DNA of 25,886 nucleotides from Bacillota bacterium. GTDB taxonomy: Bacteria; Bacillota_E; RBS10-35; JAJYVN01. Made by a program: the position numbers and the translations under genes. The stretch is from the NCBI GenBank assembly GCA_021846605.1, contig JAJZWQ010000027.1, positions 1-25,886 on the forward strand, given 5' to 3'. The notes under the pieces are model-generated. The model was not told the origin of the DNA, ran no database searches, and saw only the letters and a program-made list of their open reading frames with translations. Position 1 is the stretch's first letter; each line of letters starts with the position of its first letter. Below, one piece after another: positions 23,626 through 25,886 of the stretch.

Positions 23626-24942
23626 TCAGGCGCCGGGGAACGGGAAGGGGAACGGGAAGGGGCTCGTCGTGCTGGCGTTGCCGGTGGCCGACGCTGGCAC
23701 GATCTGCGCCGTGCCGTTCGCCTGCGATTCCGGTTCGGTGCCGAGCTTAATGTGGACCGTCTGCGGCGTGCCGCCGCGCACGATCCCGAGACTCACGGTC
23801 TGCCCCGGCTTGGCGGCGTTGATGTCCGTTACCAGGTCGTACTGGTTGGTGATCGGCGTGCCGTTCCAGGACCGCAGGATGTCATTGGCCTGGAGCTTGC
23901 CGGCCGAGGGCCCGTTCTGGATCACGGCGGTCACCGTGAGCGTCTCGGGAGCGGTGGTCGACGAGGGATTGGTCGTCGAGCCGCCGGTGGCCTCGATATC
24001 GATGCCCAACCAGGCGTACTTGACGTAGCCGTACCGCACGATGTCATTGACGACGCTCTCGACGGTGTTGGACGGGATGGCAAAACCGAGCCCCGTGGCG
24101 GACACCCCAGGCTCACCGGTCTGGGCGACCTTCATGCTGGTGATGCCGATGACCTGACCCTGCACGTTCAGCAGGGCGCCACCGGAGTTGCCGGGGTTGA
24201 TGGCCGCGTCGGTCTGGATCATCTCCGTGACCCGTTCGCTGGTGCTGCTCAGGCCATACAGCATCGGCCGCAGGGCACCCACGATCCCCTCGGTCACCGA
24301 TTGCGCGTAGGTGGGACCGAGCGGGTTGCCAATGGCGATCGCCATCTCGCCGGGAACCACATCGGTGCTGTTGGCGAAGGTGGCCGCCGGCAGGGGCTTG
24401 CCGGTGTTGATCTTGATAACGGCCAGATCGGTCGAGGGATCGCCCCCGACCACGGTGGCCGGGTAGGTGCTGCCGTCCTTGAGCGTCACGGTCACCTTGG
24501 TGGCGCCCGCCACCACGTGGTCGTTCGTGACGATGTACCCGCGGGAGTCGAAGATCACGCCGCTCCCCCAGGCGATCTGGCTGGTTGTCGTCCCGAAGGC
24601 GCTTTGGACGCTGCTCTGGTTCTGCACCAGCACGATCGACGGGCTGACCGCGTTATAGACGGCAACGGCGGGACTGTCCTGCTGCTCCTGCGCGGGCGTG
24701 ACGGGCACCGTCTGGATCTGGGCGTAGCTGGCCGCCAGAGCCCGATAGGCGGGCAACCCCGCATAGACAGCGGCGCCGCCGACGACGACGCCCAAAAGCG
24801 CCACCGCGGCACTCCGGCCCCAGGGCCGCCGCGGCGCCGCGGTCTGCGGCGCCAGGGGCGGCAGTGCCGCCTCGGCGATCCGGATAGGCGCGGCGGGCTT
24901 GACCGCGCCGCGGTGCAGGGGGACACGACGATTCAACCGCAT
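23626..24942 (-). CDS. htrA: HtrA/DegP-like membrane-anchored serine protease
   Basis: The 438-residue protein has a basic cytoplasmic start, one membrane anchor (residues about 44-66), a trypsin-like domain with His142 in TNDHVV, Asp172 in TDLAVIKI and Ser253 in NPGNSGGAL, and one C-terminal PDZ domain (about 315-415) with NGPSAGKLQANDILRSWNG. It degrades or refolds damaged proteins outside the membrane. ATG 24942 has GGAGGTG nine bases upstream. The C-terminus is unusual: after a Ser/Thr/Ala stretch it ends FPFPFPFPGA, encoded by a 12-bp tandem repeat. The PDZ region is preceded by an inserted Thr/Ser-rich stretch (GGSTTNPSSTTAPE). It is divergent from msrA across a spacer holding an imperfect inverted repeat. 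Confidence 0.93.
   Translation of the reverse strand: MRLNRRVPLHRGAVKPAAPIRIAEAALPPLAPQTAAPRRPWGRSAAVALLGVVVGGAAVYAGLPAYRALAASYAQIQTVPVTPAQEQQDSPAVAVYNAVSPSIVLVQNQSSVQSAFGTTTSQIAWGSGVIFDSRGYIVTNDHVVAGATKVTVTLKDGSTYPATVVGGDPSTDLAVIKINTGKPLPAATFANSTDVVPGEMAIAIGNPLGPTYAQSVTEGIVGALRPMLYGLSSTSERVTEMIQTDAAINPGNSGGALLNVQGQVIGITSMKVAQTGEPGVSATGLGFAIPSNTVESVVNDIVRYGYVKYAWLGIDIEATGGSTTNPSSTTAPETLTVTAVIQNGPSAGKLQANDILRSWNGTPITNQYDLVTDINAAKPGQTVSLGIVRGGTPQTVHIKLGTEPESQANGTAQIVPASATGNASTTSPFPFPFPFPGA
23636..23659 (-). repeat. Two 12-bp tandem repeats encoding the Phe-Pro tail of HtrA
   Basis: GGGAACGGGAAG occurs twice in perfect tandem at 23636-23647 and 23648-23659 on the plus strand. On the coding strand this gives the alternating Phe-Pro tail. 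Slippage could change the number of Phe-Pro pairs without a frameshift. Confidence 0.85.
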
Positions 24943-24969
24943 CGATGCGCACCTCCGACTGCCTGTATT

Positions 24970-25004
24970 GGCATGAGGTTAATCGCCCAATGTTAAGATG
25001 CCAT
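24970..25004. promoter_or_regulatory. Imperfect inverted repeat in the htrA-msrA divergent spacer
   Basis: TGGCAT (24970-24975) and TTAA (24980-24983) are mirrored by TTAA (24994-24997) and ATGCCA (24999-25004). The spacing is unequal, so the symmetry is imperfect. TTGGCA with TGTTAA 17 bases later is a weak plus-strand promoter candidate in the same place. A shared regulator of htrA and msrA could bind here. Confidence 0.3.
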
Positions 25005-25051
25005 CGAGGCCGGGCCCCGCATGCGGCAGCGGCGCTCCGGCCGGGCAGGGA

Positions 25052-25057
25052 TATACT
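25052..25057 (+). promoter_or_regulatory. Candidate -10 box of msrA
   Basis: TATACT matches five of six consensus bases and lies 24 bases before the ATG. It would start the transcript at about the GGAGGTG ribosome binding site, giving a very short leader. No -35 box is evident. Confidence 0.35.
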
Positions 25058-25075
25058 GCACGCGGAGGTGGGCCC

Positions 25076-25726
25076 ATGCGCGGCTTGGGCGGGAGGACCC
25101 TGCCCGTCACCGGCGCCACGGCCTTGCCCGGCCGGGACGTTCCCGCGTTCGCGGTGCCGGAGCGCCACGCGGCGCTGGGCACCCGGATCGTGCCCCCGTT
25201 CCCGGAGGGACTCCAGTTGGCCTACTTCGCCATGGGCTGCTTCTGGGGCGCCGAGCGGCTGTTCTGGCGTCTGCCCGGCGTGTACTCGACCGCCGTTGGC
25301 TACAGCGGCGGCATCACGCCCCATCCGACCTACGCCGAGGTCTGCACGGGACGGACGGGGCACGCCGAAACGGTGCAGGTCGTCTTCGATCCGGCACTGG
25401 GCTCCTACGAGGCGCTTTTGCGGACGTTCTTCGAAGGCCATGACCCCACGCAGGGCATGCGCCAGGGCAATGACATCGGCACGCAGTATCGGTCCGCCAT
25501 CTTCACGGTGGGGGCGCAACAGCAGGGGCAAGCCCAGTGGACCCGCGACGCCTATGCGGCGGCCCTGGCGACGACCATACGGCGGCCGATCACGACCCAG
25601 ATCGTCGCGGCGGGGCCCTTCTATTACGCCGACCCCTATCATCAGCAGTATCTGCATAAGCAGCCGGACGGGTACTGCGGACTGGGCGGCACCGGCGTCG
25701 CCTGCCCCACAGCGGTGGTGGACTGA
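25076..25726 (+). CDS. msrA: Peptide-methionine (S)-S-oxide reductase MsrA
   Basis: The 216-residue enzyme reduces methionine-S-sulfoxide in oxidised proteins with thioredoxin as the usual reductant. The catalytic Cys55 lies in [48 protein letters not shown] and ADPYHQQYL are canonical. The C-terminus [13 protein letters not shown] supplies two resolving Cys (201 and 210), as in the three-Cys E. coli type, and the 40-residue N-terminal extension ([10 protein letters not shown]) is also of that longer type. ATG 25076 has GGAGGTG five bases upstream. It has no signal peptide, so it is cytoplasmic. It is divergent from htrA; together they suggest a response to oxidised or damaged protein. Confidence 0.95.
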   Translation: MRGLGGRTLPVTGATALPGRDVPAFAVPERHAALGTRIVPPFPEGLQLAYFAMGCFWGAERLFWRLPGVYSTAVGYSGGITPHPTYAEVCTGRTGHAETVQVVFDPALGSYEALLRTFFEGHDPTQGMRQGNDIGTQYRSAIFTVGAQQQGQAQWTRDAYAAALATTIRRPITTQIVAAGPFYYADPYHQQYLHKQPDGYCGLGGTGVACPTAVVD

Positions 25727-25886
25727 TCCTCCCGCCAGCCGCGGTGGCCAGCGTTGCCGCCGGGGTCCGGCCCGCCCGGGTTGTCGGGAGCCTTCCCTGG
25801 CTCCGGCACCGCCGGCCTGCGCCGCCTTGGCGGCGTCAGGCGCCGCCCTCGGCGCGTGCGGGCGGGGTGCCAGATTCGCGACGTTG

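Noticed and set aside
23314..24996. 560-codon plus-strand open frame opposite htrA and the start of the glycosyltransferase gene
   Set aside because: The Gly/Arg/Asp/His-rich sequence mirrors the minus-strand genes and has no ribosome binding site or motif.

Overview
This is a GC-rich chromosomal window (roughly two thirds G+C by eye) with about sixteen intact protein genes, several decayed genes and no RNA genes, CRISPR array or insertion sequence that I can recognise. Frequent GTG/TTG starts, strong GGAGG-type ribosome binding sites, a MntR/DtxR regulator, lipobox proteins with Ser/Thr-rich tails and the absence of outer-membrane genes suggest a monoderm, probably aerobic bacterium. Actinobacteriota, Chloroflexota/Dormibacterota or a GC-rich deep-branching Bacillota (Sulfobacillus/Thermaerobacter type) all fit. 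The lineage is not settled by the sequence.

Left part (1-3000): two tandem copies, about 1.9 kb apart, of a secreted lipoprotein glycoside hydrolase of clan GH-A. Only the last 49 codons of the upstream copy are inside the window. The downstream copy is complete except for one in-frame TGA that replaces the Trp of its WNEP active-site motif. Next come a terminator-like hairpin and a minus-strand remnant resembling a transglutaminase-type membrane protein. From 3000 to 5400 lies a metal-homeostasis operon: a MntR-like regulator with a TATAAT box and palindromic operator, an NRAMP-type transporter with altered metal-binding motifs, and a small single-span membrane protein. From 5407 to about 6500 the DNA is decayed and includes the frameshifted end of a DUF3307-like membrane protein.

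Centre (6500-15040): a molybdenum module. A MoeA-MobB fusion and an overlapping mobA make bis-MGD cofactor. A convergent LysR regulator is divergent from a two-gene enzyme operon: a four-cluster ferredoxin fused to an NrfD-like membrane anchor, and a 1010-residue molybdopterin oxidoreductase without a visible Tat signal. A perfect T-N11-A inverted repeat sits between the regulator and the operon, and a 17-bp terminator hairpin closes the operon. The substrate is unknown. This is the most interesting part of the window.

Right part (15050-25886): a secreted helical-repeat protein, a marR-wrbA operon, a GH51 arabinofuranosidase convergent with a phytanoyl-CoA dioxygenase-type oxygenase, 3-methyladenine glycosylase I behind a perfect inverted repeat that overlaps its ribosome binding site, a COG4315-type lipoprotein, a decayed stretch, a GT-C membrane glycosyltransferase, an HtrA serine protease and a divergent msrA. 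WrbA, MsrA, HtrA and Tag together point to handling of oxidative, alkylation and envelope stress.
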